Positions 40,794-51,786 are shown, counted from the first letter of the stretch. The stretch: DNA of 64,000 bases from Leifsonia sp. Root1293 (GCF_001425325.1 NZ_LMEH01000002.1:803248-867247), one strand, 5' to 3'. The notes: generated by a model not told the origin, from the letters alone. Program-made: numbers and translations.

Positions 40794-41579
40794 CTACCGC
40801 GCCGCAGCAGGCTGGGCAGTGCCGCCTGAGGCCTGCGACTGGGCGTCGAGCCACTGGCCGAACGAGGTCGTCGCCAGTCGTGCGTCCGGCCCGGCGCTCA
40901 GCTCGTCTCCCGAGAGCGTCGTGCCGAAGTACTGGGCCTCGGGATCCGAGACGACGTCCCTGGAGTCGCCGGCGGCCGCGAGCACGGTGCGGACGAGCTC
41001 GTCCTGGCCGAGGCGCTCGGGGCCGGCGATCTCGATCGTGCCGTTCAGCGGTTCGTTCGCGGCGACCCTCGCCACGTCGATCGCGACATCCGCTGCAGCG
41101 ATCGGCTGCATGATCCCCGTCGACACCCGTGCGACGCCGTCGACCGTCGCCGCGTCGGCGATGCGTCCCATGAACTCGTAGAACTGGGTCGCGCGCACGA
41201 TGGAGAAGGGCAGGCCCGACTCCTCGATGAGCTTCTCCTGGGCCACCTTGGCCCGCAAATATCCGCTGTCGGGAAGGCGCTCTGCTCCGACGATGGACAG
41301 GGCGACGTGATGGGTGACTCCGGCCTCTCGTTCGGCGGCGATCAGGTTGCCCGTCGAGGTCGTGAAGAACTCGAGCACATCGGCATCCGCGAACGAGGGC
41401 GAGTTCGACACGTCGACGACGACGTTCGCGCCGACGAGCACCTCGGCGAGGCCCTCACCGGTGATGGTGTTCACTCCGGAGTTCGGCGACGCGGGAATCG
41501 CGTCGTGACCGTGCTCGGCGAGGTGCTGCACGACCTGGGATCCGACGAGGCCGGTGCCTCCGATGACGACGATCTTCAT
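40794..41579 (-). CDS. NmrA-like NAD(P)-binding protein (second paralogue)
   Basis: A 261-residue paralogue of the downstream gene with the same order of motifs: MKIVVIGGTGLVGSQVVQHL, VDVSNSPSFADADVLEFFTT, HHVALSIVGAERLPDSGYLR, AKVAQEKLIEESGLPFSIVR and ATQFYEFMGRIADAA. GGAAGGAA precedes the ATG, while the downstream copy has no clear signal, which suggests both are read from this promoter. Substrates are unknown. Confidence 0.86.
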   Translation of the reverse strand: MKIVVIGGTGLVGSQVVQHLAEHGHDAIPASPNSGVNTITGEGLAEVLVGANVVVDVSNSPSFADADVLEFFTTSTGNLIAAEREAGVTHHVALSIVGAERLPDSGYLRAKVAQEKLIEESGLPFSIVRATQFYEFMGRIADAATVDGVARVSTGIMQPIAAADVAIDVARVAANEPLNGTIEIAGPERLGQDELVRTVLAAAGDSRDVVSDPEAQYFGTTLSGDELSAGPDARLATTSFGQWLDAQSQASGGTAQPAAAR

Positions 41580-41746
41580 GAGCGGGTTCCTTCCGTCATG
41601 GCTAGCGGTGATTCCGCTGCCTTCACCAAGCTCAGACCGGGTGGCGATGTCTTCTGTGACGGATGCCGCCAGATCAGTCGCGCACCGGGCCGACCGGGAC
41701 TACCGTGATGCGCACGGCCGCACGTGCGCAAAGGAAGGACGGGACC

Positions 41747-42100
41747 ATGGACGCCACCCCGGAGGAGATCGCTCGAGCCTTCTCCAGCCACCGCTTCGAG
41801 GATGCCCTCCCGTACCTCGCCGACGACGTCGTCTGGAGCCTGGTCGGTGCAGACCCCGTGCTCGGACGCGACGCCGTGGAGAAGCTCTGCCGGGGCACCG
41901 CCGCCGACCTCGCCGAAGCCACCACGGAGTTCCAGCGGTTCCGCACAGTGGTGGGGGAGGACAGCGTCGTGGTCGACAGCCTGGCCCGCTACACGGAGGC
42001 CGGGGGAGAGGTCTCCGTCGTCGCATCGTGCGACATCTATGATTTCGTCGACGGCAGAGTGACCGAGATCATCTCGTACACGGTCGACGTCGGGGAGTGA
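41747..42100 (+). CDS. SnoaL/NTF2-like small protein
   Basis: A 117-residue protein with the cone-shaped SnoaL/NTF2-like pattern: MDATPEEIARAFSSHRFEDA, LPYLADDVVWSLVGADPVLG, GRDAVEKLCRG and CDIYDFVDGRVTEIISYTVD. Members are isomerases, dehydratases or ligand-binding domains; nothing here fixes which. GGAAGGACGGGACC precedes the ATG. It is convergent with the PhnB-like gene. Confidence 0.83.
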   Translation: MDATPEEIARAFSSHRFEDALPYLADDVVWSLVGADPVLGRDAVEKLCRGTAADLAEATTEFQRFRTVVGEDSVVVDSLARYTEAGGEVSVVASCDIYDFVDGRVTEIISYTVDVGE

Positions 42101-42145
42101 GCCGACGGGATCGGCCCACCAGCCGACAACGTCTGCGGGCGTCCC

Positions 42146-42613
42146 TCAGGCGTTCTCGAGCTCGGAGATCACGATCTTCTTCTGACTCATCATCACCTGG
42201 ACCTGCGCCGGCGTCCGTGTGAGGTCACTCATGTTCGCCGGCACGATCTGCCAGCTGACGCCGAACTGGTCCTTGCACCAACCGCACTGCTCCGACGCCG
42301 GCACGTGAGAGAGCTTGGCCCAGTAGTGGTCGATCTCGGCCTGATCGGCGCAGCTCACCACGAACGAGATCGACTCGGAGAACGTGAACATGGGCCCGCC
42401 GTCGAGGCAGACGAAGTCCATGCCGTTCAGCGTGAACTGACCGTTCAGCACCTTGCCCTTCATGCCGGCGAAGTGAGAGTCGATCGACTCGTCGGGGTAC
42501 TCCTCGATCGCGCGGATGCGGGAGTTCGGGAACACCTCCACGTAGTACTCCATCGCCTCCCGGGCCCTGTCGTCGAACCACAGGCACGGAGTGATGGGTG
42601 AGAGCTCGGCCAT
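42146..42613 (-). CDS. PhnB-like VOC protein
   Basis: A 155-residue protein of the PhnB/3-demethylubiquinone methyltransferase-like VOC family: ITPCLWFDDRAREAMEYYVE, VFPNSRIRAIEEYPDE, GQFTLNGMDFVCLDGGPMFT and CGWCKDQFGVSWQIVPANM, the last being the family signature. GGGAGGTT precedes the ATG at 42613. The function is unknown; the methyltransferase name often attached to it is probably wrong. Confidence 0.87.
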   Translation of the reverse strand: MAELSPITPCLWFDDRAREAMEYYVEVFPNSRIRAIEEYPDESIDSHFAGMKGKVLNGQFTLNGMDFVCLDGGPMFTFSESISFVVSCADQAEIDHYWAKLSHVPASEQCGWCKDQFGVSWQIVPANMSDLTRTPAQVQVMMSQKKIVISELENA

Positions 42614-42714
42614 GGTGAACCTCCCTGTTCGCTGGCATGCGGTCACAACGCTACGCGCAGGCCAGCACCGTCGCATCCGGAATCCCACTTGCGCGAAGCG
42701 GTATTCGGTGTCAC

Positions 42715-42753
42715 TATGTACTGGTACTCAACATCACTGAGTACTAGTACTCA
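42715..42753. promoter_or_regulatory. PadR operator pair, 16-bp perfect palindrome
   Basis: TGAGTACTAGTACTCA (42738-42753) is a perfect 16-bp palindrome. A related site, TATGTACTGGTACTCA (42715-42730), lies 23 bp upstream with three mismatches. Both sit just before the PadR gene, so autorepression of the whole exporter operon is likely. Confidence 0.75.
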
Positions 42754-42783
42754 CCATCGCCGAGTAGTTCAAGGGAGGGCACA

Positions 42784-43140
42784 GTGGGCAAGCAGCAGAT
42801 GACCGAGATGCTCAAGGGCACGCTTGAGGGCATCGTGCTCGCGATCGTGGCCTCCGAGCCCGCATACGGCTACGAGATCACCGCGAAGCTGCGGGACGAG
42901 GGCTTCTCCGACATCGTCGAGGGCACCGTCTATGCACTGCTCCTCAGGATCGAGCAGCGCGGACTCGTCGACGTGACGAAGGTCCCGTCGGAGAAGGGTC
43001 CGCCACGCAAGGTGTACTCGCTGAACGCACAGGGACGCGAGTACCTCGACGAGTTCTGGAAGAGCTGGAGCTTCCTCGCAGAACGCATCGCGCAGCTCCA
43101 CCAGCACCACACCGACAACCAGCAGCACGAAGGAGAATGA
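42784..43140 (+). CDS. PadR-family regulator of an ABC exporter operon
   Basis: A 118-residue PadR protein of the short subgroup: MLKGTLEGIVLAIVASEPAY, GYEITAKLRDEGFSDIVEGT and VYALLLRIEQRGLVDVTKVP, with the wing GPPRKVYSLNAQG. GTG start after GGGAGGGCACA. It is the first gene of a four-gene operon with a DUF1048 protein and an ABC transporter, a pattern seen in drug or antimicrobial peptide resistance. The palindromes upstream are probably its own operators. Confidence 0.92.
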   Translation: MGKQQMTEMLKGTLEGIVLAIVASEPAYGYEITAKLRDEGFSDIVEGTVYALLLRIEQRGLVDVTKVPSEKGPPRKVYSLNAQGREYLDEFWKSWSFLAERIAQLHQHHTDNQQHEGE

Positions 43141-43142
43141 CC

Positions 43143-43511
43143 ATGGCCGCGAAGTGGATCGAGACCCTCACGGGCTCGCTCGAGCAGAAGAAGCAGTACA
43201 AGCAGGACAAGGCCCGCATCGACGGCCTGGCCGAACCGTACGGAACCGCCGCGAAGGCGATGCACCGCTACCTCATGTACTACGGCGGCATCACCGACGG
43301 CGACACCCTCATCACGATGTTCCACGATCTCGCCGATCTGTGGGAGCGAGCCGCCATCGACGGAACGCCCGTGCGCGACATCGTCGGTGATGACCCGGCG
43401 GAGTTCGCCGAGACGTTCGCCCAGGCGTACACCGGCGAGAAGTGGATCGACAAGGAGCGCGCACGCCTCAACAAGGCGATCGACGACGCAGAGGGGAAGG
43501 ATCGCAGATGA
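43143..43511 (+). CDS. DUF1048 protein
   Basis: A 122-residue protein with the DUF1048 signature: KWIETLTGSLEQKKQYKQDK, RIDGLAEPYGTAAKAMHRYL, MYYGGITDGDTLITMFHDLA and EKWIDKERARLNKAIDDAEG. Such proteins are found with PadR regulators and ABC exporters and are probably soluble helical partners. ATG 43143 has AGGAG 7 nt upstream; ATG 43137 overlaps the PadR stop but is too close to it. Its stop overlaps the ATPase start by 4 bp. Confidence 0.87.
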   Translation: MAAKWIETLTGSLEQKKQYKQDKARIDGLAEPYGTAAKAMHRYLMYYGGITDGDTLITMFHDLADLWERAAIDGTPVRDIVGDDPAEFAETFAQAYTGEKWIDKERARLNKAIDDAEGKDRR

Positions 43512-44338
43512 CCACCGCCCAGGCCGTCGCGCCCGCGATCAGGGTGCACGGCATCGAGAAGTCCTTCAAGGACCTGCAGGTGCTGCGCGGCGTCGACTTC
43601 GATGTCGCAGCCGGCAGCATCTTCGCCCTGCTCGGGTCGAACGGCGCAGGCAAGACCACGCTCGTGCGCATCCTGTCGACCCTGCTGAAGGCCGACGCGG
43701 GTGCCGCATCCGTTCACGGCTTCGATGTCGTCGCCTCAGCGGGCGACGTGCGCGAGTCGATCAGCCTGACCGGCCAGTTCGCCGCCGTCGACGAGGTGCT
43801 CACCGGACGCGAGAACCTCGTGCTGGTGGCGAAGCTCCGACACCTGAGGAACCCGGGCGCAATCGCCGACGAGTTGCTCACCCGATTCGCGCTGACGGAT
43901 GCCGGCAGCCGACGGGCCGGCACCTACTCGGGCGGAATGCGGCGCAGGCTCGACATCGCGATGAGCCTGATCGGCAACCCGCCGATCATCTTCCTCGACG
44001 AGCCGACCACGGGGCTCGACCCCCAGGCGCGCAAGGAGGTGTGGCAGACCGTCAAGACCCTGGCCGGCCAGGGCACCACGGTGCTGCTCACGACGCAGTA
44101 CCTCGACGAGGCCGAGTACCTCGCGGACCGCATCGCGATCCTCCACGAGGGCACCATCATCCAGAACGGCACCCTCGACGAGCTCAAGCGCCTCCTCCCG
44201 GCGGCGACGGTCGAATACGTCGAGAAGCAGCCGTCCCTCGAGGACGTCTTCCTCGCCCTGACCGGTCATGCCGGCAGCACGGATGCCGGGACCACGGATG
44301 CCGCAGCGGCAGCACAGACAGAAGGAGAGAAGCGATGA
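43508..44338 (+). CDS. DrrA-like ABC transporter ATP-binding protein
   Basis: A 276-residue ABC ATPase of the drug-resistance (DrrA) type: Walker A GSNGAGKTT (43-51), the signature SGGMRRRLDIAMSL beginning at 141, Walker B IIFLDEP (160-166), and LTTQYLDEAEYLAD with glutamine in place of the usual H-loop histidine, as in DrrA. A C-terminal tail of about 30 residues is rich in TDAG/TDAAA. It overlaps both neighbours by 4 bp and forms the pump with the permease. Confidence 0.92.
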   Translation: MTTAQAVAPAIRVHGIEKSFKDLQVLRGVDFDVAAGSIFALLGSNGAGKTTLVRILSTLLKADAGAASVHGFDVVASAGDVRESISLTGQFAAVDEVLTGRENLVLVAKLRHLRNPGAIADELLTRFALTDAGSRRAGTYSGGMRRRLDIAMSLIGNPPIIFLDEPTTGLDPQARKEVWQTVKTLAGQGTTVLLTTQYLDEAEYLADRIAILHEGTIIQNGTLDELKRLLPAATVEYVEKQPSLEDVFLALTGHAGSTDAGTTDAAAAAQTEGEKR

Positions 44339-45099
44339 CCACCCACGTCATCGGCGACACCGGTGTGCTCACCGGGAGGTCGCTGCGCCACATCCTCCGC
44401 AGCCCAGACACGATCATCACCACGGCCGTCACCCCGATCGCCCTGATGCTGCTGTTCGTGTACGTGCTCGGTGGAGCGATCGACACCGGATCCGACGAGT
44501 CGTACATCGACTACATGCTCCCGGGCATCCTGCTAATCACCATCGCGTCGGGAATCGCGTACACCTCGTACAGGCTCTTCCTCGACCTGCAGGGCGGCAT
44601 CTTCGAGCGCTTCCAGTCCATGCCGATCGCCCGGTCGAGCGTGCTCTGGGCGCATGTGCTCACCTCGGTGGTCGCGAACCTCGTGTCGATCGCCATCGTG
44701 ATCGGCGTCGGGCTGATCCTCGGGTTCCGCACCGGAGCCGATCTCGGCGCCTGGCTCGCCGTCGCCGGCATCCTGGTGTTGTTCACCCTGGCCCTCACGT
44801 GGCTCGCCGTGGTCGCCGGGCTCTCGGCGAAGACCGTCGACGGCGCGAGCGCGTTCAGCTATCCGTTGATCTTCCTGCCCTTCATCAGCTCGGCATTCGT
44901 GCCGACCGAGTCGATGCCCGGTCCGGTGGCCTGGTTCGCCGAGAACCAGCCCGTGACGTCGATCGTCGACACCACGCGTGCCCTGTTCGCCGGGCAGCCC
45001 GTCGGCAGCGACATCTGGGTCGCCCTGGCCTGGCTCGTCGGCATCCTGGTGATCGCCTACCTCTGGGCGAACGCCATCTACAGGCGGAAGTTCAGCTGA
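44335..45099 (+). CDS. DrrB-like ABC-2 type permease
   Basis: A 254-residue ABC-2 permease with six membrane helices (about 30-45, 60-80, 108-130, 138-160, 172-190, 230-247). SYIDYMLPGILLITIASGIA and FERFQSMPIARSSVLWAHVL are typical of DrrB-like exporters. ATG overlaps the ATPase stop (ATGA). It presumably exports a toxic compound recognised by the PadR protein. Confidence 0.9.
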   Translation: MTTHVIGDTGVLTGRSLRHILRSPDTIITTAVTPIALMLLFVYVLGGAIDTGSDESYIDYMLPGILLITIASGIAYTSYRLFLDLQGGIFERFQSMPIARSSVLWAHVLTSVVANLVSIAIVIGVGLILGFRTGADLGAWLAVAGILVLFTLALTWLAVVAGLSAKTVDGASAFSYPLIFLPFISSAFVPTESMPGPVAWFAENQPVTSIVDTTRALFAGQPVGSDIWVALAWLVGILVIAYLWANAIYRRKFS

Positions 45100-45126
45100 C
45101 GCTCACGGCGTCGCCCGCTCGGCACC

Positions 45127-45681
45127 TCACCGTCCGTTCCCGGCCGGTCGGGTGCCGAGCAGCATGTTCACGCCCCAGCTCGCGATGATCGTGAATGCGA
45201 GCGCTCCGGCCATCGAGAGGATTCCGGTCGGATCGGCGATCACGCCGAGGCTGATGATCATGGTGGTGGCACCGGCGGGCGGATGCGGCAGGCGGAGCGC
45301 CGACAGGACGAACGCCGTGATGCCCACCGAGAGGGCTGCCGCGGCGAGGTAGGCGGGCGTGAGCCCCTGGTCGGGCGCCGACGGCTGGCCGTTGAGGCCG
45401 AAGACGAGGAGACAGAGCACGCCGGCGCCGATGCCCACGGCATGACCGACGGCGGCGTTCAGCGGCCGGGAAGACGGACTTCCCGCCGAACCGAAGATCA
45501 GCATCACCGTCGGCCCCAGGCTCGGGAACAGCCACGGCGATCGCAGGGCGAGACCGATCGCCCCGCAGGCCGCCAGCACCGCGATGCTCAGCACCCCCAC
45601 GTAGGCTGCGGTGCCGCTCGGCCCGGCGGCATCCGTCATCCGATCCAAGACCGACCGCCGGCGCACGTCACTCGAGCTCAT
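45127..45681 (-). CDS. HPP-family membrane protein (possible nitrite transporter)
   Basis: A 184-residue protein with about four or five membrane helices. LGPTVMLIFGSAGSPSSRPL and RLPHPPAGATTMI contain the HPP-family motifs (the HPP tripeptide is literal). In cyanobacteria and plastids HPP proteins transport nitrite. Its location next to a molybdopterin oxidoreductase is consistent with a nitrate assimilation role. GGAGGAATC precedes the ATG. It is convergent with the exporter permease. Confidence 0.85.
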   Translation of the reverse strand: MSSSDVRRRSVLDRMTDAAGPSGTAAYVGVLSIAVLAACGAIGLALRSPWLFPSLGPTVMLIFGSAGSPSSRPLNAAVGHAVGIGAGVLCLLVFGLNGQPSAPDQGLTPAYLAAAALSVGITAFVLSALRLPHPPAGATTMIISLGVIADPTGILSMAGALAFTIIASWGVNMLLGTRPAGNGR

Positions 45682-45726
45682 GATTCCTCCTGTCGATCCG
45701 TCTGGTGTCTTCTGTGAGCCGTGGCT

Positions 45727-46188
45727 TCACGAAGCCGCGATGAGCGCCTGCGGTGCCGCCTGCTTCATGCGGGTGCGCAGCCACGCCAGCTGGGTCTCGG
45801 TCTGCTTCTCGCCCGCCCTGACGACCTCGAGGCTCTCGCGGTCGCGGAGCGCCTGAACCGCCTGGTCGAGCATGATCCAGGTCACGTCGAGCAGGCTCGC
45901 GAGCAGGTAGAGGTCCTGCAGGTCGCGCAGCAGCCCGAGTGGGCCGCTCCGAACCTCGTCGAGGGAGTCGGCATGGAGGCGCTCGGGCTCGTCATCGGGG
46001 GTGGACTCGCCGTAGCGGTCGATCATCGGCTGCAGGGCGGCCACCTGGCCGTCGCACTGGCCCGCGAGCGTGAGGCACAGGAAGTGAACGTCGGGTTCAT
46101 CCCCATGCCCGTCGGCGACCTGCCGATACGCCGCGGCAAGCGTGCGCTCGCTCTCGACGAGCAGCCCGATGTACACGGGAAGCATCAT
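45727..46188 (-). CDS. Helical protein of unknown function linked to a molybdoenzyme
   Basis: A 153-residue, mostly helical protein beginning MMLPVYIGLLVESERTLAAA. It has PDVHFLCLTLAGQCDGQVAA, PLGLLRDLQDLYLLASLLDV and KQTETQLAWLRTRMKQAAPQ. I do not recognise a family; the four-helix pattern could be ferritin- or hemerythrin-like, or a dedicated chaperone. Its start overlaps the molybdoenzyme stop by 4 bp, so the two are translationally coupled and likely act together. Confidence 0.72.
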   Translation of the reverse strand: MMLPVYIGLLVESERTLAAAYRQVADGHGDEPDVHFLCLTLAGQCDGQVAALQPMIDRYGESTPDDEPERLHADSLDEVRSGPLGLLRDLQDLYLLASLLDVTWIMLDQAVQALRDRESLEVVRAGEKQTETQLAWLRTRMKQAAPQALIAAS

Positions 46189-48557
46189 GAGCTCTCCTCC
46201 AGCCGCTCGACCCGCACCGCGGCCGTCTTGAAGACGGGCTGCTTCGAGACCGGGTCCCATTCCGTGATGGTCAGTTCGTTCGCCGCCGTCGGATGCCGCG
46301 TCTCGGCGCCCTCCGGGGCGTCCCAGTAGCCGTAGTGGAAGGGGGCGAAGACGGTGCCGGAGCGGATGCCGGTGATGCGCAGTTCGGCCACGATGCTGCC
46401 CCGTCGCGAGCTCACCCGCACCATCTCGCCATCGACCAGTCCGGCCGCTCGTGCATCCGCCTCCGCCAGCTCCACCCAGACCTCCGGGGCCCGGGCGTCG
46501 AGTTCCGGACTGTGCGCCGTCTTCGTGCGGGTGTGGAAGTGGAACGTCGAGCGACCGGTGGTGAACCGGAACGGGTATTCGGAGTCCGGCGGCTCGTGCG
46601 GTCCGGTGTATTCGGCGGTCTTGAGGATGGCCCGGCCGTTCGGCGCAGAGGCCCGGAACTGCTCCGCCGTCCTGCTCGCTCCGGTCAGGAGGTCGTGGCC
46701 ATAGCTCTCGCAGTAGTCGGGTCGGGACGGGAAGTCGGCATCGGCGTATAGGCGATCGACGCTCGCGACCTGGCCTTCGGTCCGCGGCCAGCGGATGCCG
46801 CTCCGAGCACGCAGGTCGTCGTAGCTGATGCCGGTGTAGTCGCACGGCCTGCCCCGGGAGCAGTCCTGCCACGCCCGATAGGCGTCCTCGGGGTCTGTCC
46901 AGTCGAGGAGCGGGCGTCCGTCGTCGCGCCGGAAGCCCATCCTGGCGGCGTAGTCGAGGAAGATGTCGAAGTCGGATCGCGCATCACCGGGCGGATCGAC
47001 GGCCTTCTCCGACAGGTGCACGGTGCGCGTGGCGTTGGTGAAGGTGCCCGTCTTCTCGCCCCATCCGGCAGCGGGCAGCACAACGTCGGCCAGGCGCGCC
47101 GTCTCCGTCAGGTACAGGTCCTGGACGACGACGAAGAGCTCCGCTCGAGCGAGGATCTCCCTGATGCGCCTGAGCTCGGGCAGCGAGACGGCCGGATTGG
47201 TCGCCGAGATCCAGAGGAACCGGATGGAGCCCTGCTCGGCGTAGCGGAACAGCTGCATGGCGTGGGTCGGCGGAGCCCAGTGCGGGATGACCAGGTCATC
47301 GACGCCCCACAGCTTCGCCAGCTCGGCCACATGGTCCGGGTTGTCCCAGTTGCGGAAGCCAGGGAGGTCGCCGTCCGCCCCGCATTCGCGGTTGTTCTGC
47401 GCGGTCGGCTGACCGTTCATCTGGAGGATGCCGCAGCCTTCCCGCCCGATCATGCCGCGCAGCAGATGCAGGTTGTTGACCTGGCATGCGGATGCCGTGG
47501 CCTGGGCGGCCTGGTAGAAGCCCTGCAACACCGTGGAGAGGACGCGCGTGCTCGTTCCGAAGATCTCGGCTGCGCGGCGGATGTCGTCCGCGCTCACACC
47601 GCAGGTCTCTGCGGCACGTTCCGGAGTCCACTCCGCGACGACGGAGCGCACCTCATCGAGCCCGATCGTGTGCTCGGCGATGAAGGCGTCGTCGACCCAG
47701 CCGTGCGTCAGCAGCTCGTTCACGAGGGCGTGCATGAGCGCCAGATTGGTGCCGGGAAGCACGGGCAGGTGAACGTCGGCGCGGCGAGCGACCGGCGTCA
47801 TCCGCGGGTCGACCACCACGAGCTTCGGTGGGTGCTCGCCGTCGAGTCGATCGAGCACGCGGGCCCAGAGCACCGTCTGCGTCGCCGCCATGTTGTGCCC
47901 GAACAGGAACAGGGCGTCGCAGTCGTCGATGTCCTCGTAGCAGCCCGGCTGGCCGTCGGCGCCGAAGGTCTCCTTCAGGGCCGTCGCCGCTGTCGCAGTG
48001 CAGAGCCTGGTGTTGCCGTCCATGTGCGGGGTTCCGATGCCGGCCTTGCCGATGACGGCGAGTGCGTAGTACTCCTCGAGGAAGAGCTGGCCGCTGGTGT
48101 AGAAGCCGTGCGAGAGCGGGCCCGCGCTCTCCAGCAGCGAACTGCTGCGCTCGACGATGGCCTGCATCGCCTCGTCCCAGCTCGCGGGTTGCAGCTCGCC
48201 GTTCCTGCGGATCAGCGGCTGGGTCAGCCGATCCGGATTGTCCATGCCCTGCCAGCTGGCGAGGAGACCTTTCGGTCCGAGCCTGCCCCTGTTGATCGAG
48301 TCATCGGCTCGGCCCCGGATGCCGACCATGCGGCCGTCCTTGACGGCGATGTCGCAGCCGCATCCGTTGCTGCACAGCACGCAGGCCGACTGCACCCAGC
48401 GGTCGACATCCGCTTCCTCGATCCCCTCGGCGAACTGGGTGTCGACGCGCACGGGCCAGCTCGTCAGGATGTCGTGCGGCGTGCGCCGACCCCAGACGTC
48501 CGTCGTGCGGTCGGTCTCTGCTGCACATCGGGCGTGGGCGCGTTCATCGATCCTCAT
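46185..48557 (-). CDS. Molybdopterin oxidoreductase, nitrate reductase-like
   Basis: A 790-residue molybdo-bis-MGD oxidoreductase. An N-terminal Fe-S segment has C59, C62, C66 and C68 (SACVLCSNGCGCD), but the fourth ligand expected in NxGxLCxKG is glycine (G94 in NRGRLGPKG). LFGHNMAATQTVLWARVL, VVDPRMTPVARRADVHLPVL, MNGQPTAQNNRECGADGDLP and VVLPAAGWGEKTGTFTNATR follow, and a C-terminal molybdopterin dinucleotide-binding domain begins near 665. Actinobacterial relatives are annotated nitrate reductase or formate dehydrogenase. The partner HPP gene favours nitrate. TAGCTT lies 6 nt before the ATG (leaderless pattern). Confidence 0.82.
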   Translation of the reverse strand: MRIDERAHARCAAETDRTTDVWGRRTPHDILTSWPVRVDTQFAEGIEEADVDRWVQSACVLCSNGCGCDIAVKDGRMVGIRGRADDSINRGRLGPKGLLASWQGMDNPDRLTQPLIRRNGELQPASWDEAMQAIVERSSSLLESAGPLSHGFYTSGQLFLEEYYALAVIGKAGIGTPHMDGNTRLCTATAATALKETFGADGQPGCYEDIDDCDALFLFGHNMAATQTVLWARVLDRLDGEHPPKLVVVDPRMTPVARRADVHLPVLPGTNLALMHALVNELLTHGWVDDAFIAEHTIGLDEVRSVVAEWTPERAAETCGVSADDIRRAAEIFGTSTRVLSTVLQGFYQAAQATASACQVNNLHLLRGMIGREGCGILQMNGQPTAQNNRECGADGDLPGFRNWDNPDHVAELAKLWGVDDLVIPHWAPPTHAMQLFRYAEQGSIRFLWISATNPAVSLPELRRIREILARAELFVVVQDLYLTETARLADVVLPAAGWGEKTGTFTNATRTVHLSEKAVDPPGDARSDFDIFLDYAARMGFRRDDGRPLLDWTDPEDAYRAWQDCSRGRPCDYTGISYDDLRARSGIRWPRTEGQVASVDRLYADADFPSRPDYCESYGHDLLTGASRTAEQFRASAPNGRAILKTAEYTGPHEPPDSEYPFRFTTGRSTFHFHTRTKTAHSPELDARAPEVWVELAEADARAAGLVDGEMVRVSSRRGSIVAELRITGIRSGTVFAPFHYGYWDAPEGAETRHPTAANELTITEWDPVSKQPVFKTAAVRVERLEESS

Positions 48558-48657
48558 GGCGCGAAGCTACGCTCGCCTCCACACGGCGAGAAGGGGCTTG
48601 CATTCGCGGGCTCGTTTCCCTGAGATGGGCGCCCGGTCGCGTGCGAACCCTGTTGCG

Positions 48658-49032
48658 TCAGCCCAGGGCGACGAGGAGGCTGAGGACAGCGAGCACCGCC
48701 ACGACCGGTGTCATGGTGAAGCGCTCCGGCCTGCTGCGCGAGATCGCGTTCATCGGGATTCCCAGCACGAAGTAGCCGAACGCCACCCACATGCCGATGG
48801 TCGACACCACGTCGGGAACGACATCGACGACGGAGGCGCGATCCAGCGCCAGGATGCCGATCACCGCGTAGATGACGATGGCCACAGCGCTGCCGATGCG
48901 CAGCTTCGCGGGGAGTACTCGGTGCTGTCCGCCCCAGGCGAAGCGACCGATGGGCGCACCGAGGATCAAGGCGAGCTGGAACACGGCGAGCGCACCGAGG
49001 ATGACGCAGAGGGCGATGGCGGCAGCGGGCAT
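48658..49032 (-). CDS. Small four-helix membrane protein
   Basis: A 124-residue protein with four membrane helices: about 4-25, 44-63, 72-90 and 104-123. A WGGQHRVLPAKLRIGS loop joins the first two, ending MTPVVAVLAVLSLLVALG. No family is recognised with confidence. TAGGAT lies 6 nt before the ATG. It is divergent from the ClpC-type gene. Confidence 0.72.
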   Translation of the reverse strand: MPAAAIALCVILGALAVFQLALILGAPIGRFAWGGQHRVLPAKLRIGSAVAIVIYAVIGILALDRASVVDVVPDVVSTIGMWVAFGYFVLGIPMNAISRSRPERFTMTPVVAVLAVLSLLVALG

Positions 49033-49149
49033 GGGGCGATCCTATGGGCGGGCGGGAGATGCCTCGCGCAGGTCCCCGTCCGCGTCGATTCCCGCGTCGC
49101 CGAGCAATCTCGAATGATGCGGGAATACCCACGCCCCCTCCGCGTTGAA

Positions 49150-49170
49150 GTTGAGTGCAAGGCACTCAAG
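49150..49170. promoter_or_regulatory. HAIR-type HspR operator
   Basis: TTGAGT-7 nt-ACTCAA(G) at 49151-49170 matches the HspR-associated inverted repeat consensus CTTGAGT-N7-ACTCAAG with one mismatch at the left end. It lies 19 nt before the Clp ATPase start, so it overlaps or abuts the promoter. HspR itself is not in the window. This marks the Clp gene as a probable heat-shock gene. Confidence 0.85.
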
Positions 49171-49188
49171 TTTCATCCAGGAGGTCCC

Positions 49189-51759
<2,571 letters not shown>

Positions 51760-51786
51760 CCGCACAGCCGCAGGCGGCGTCGCAAG

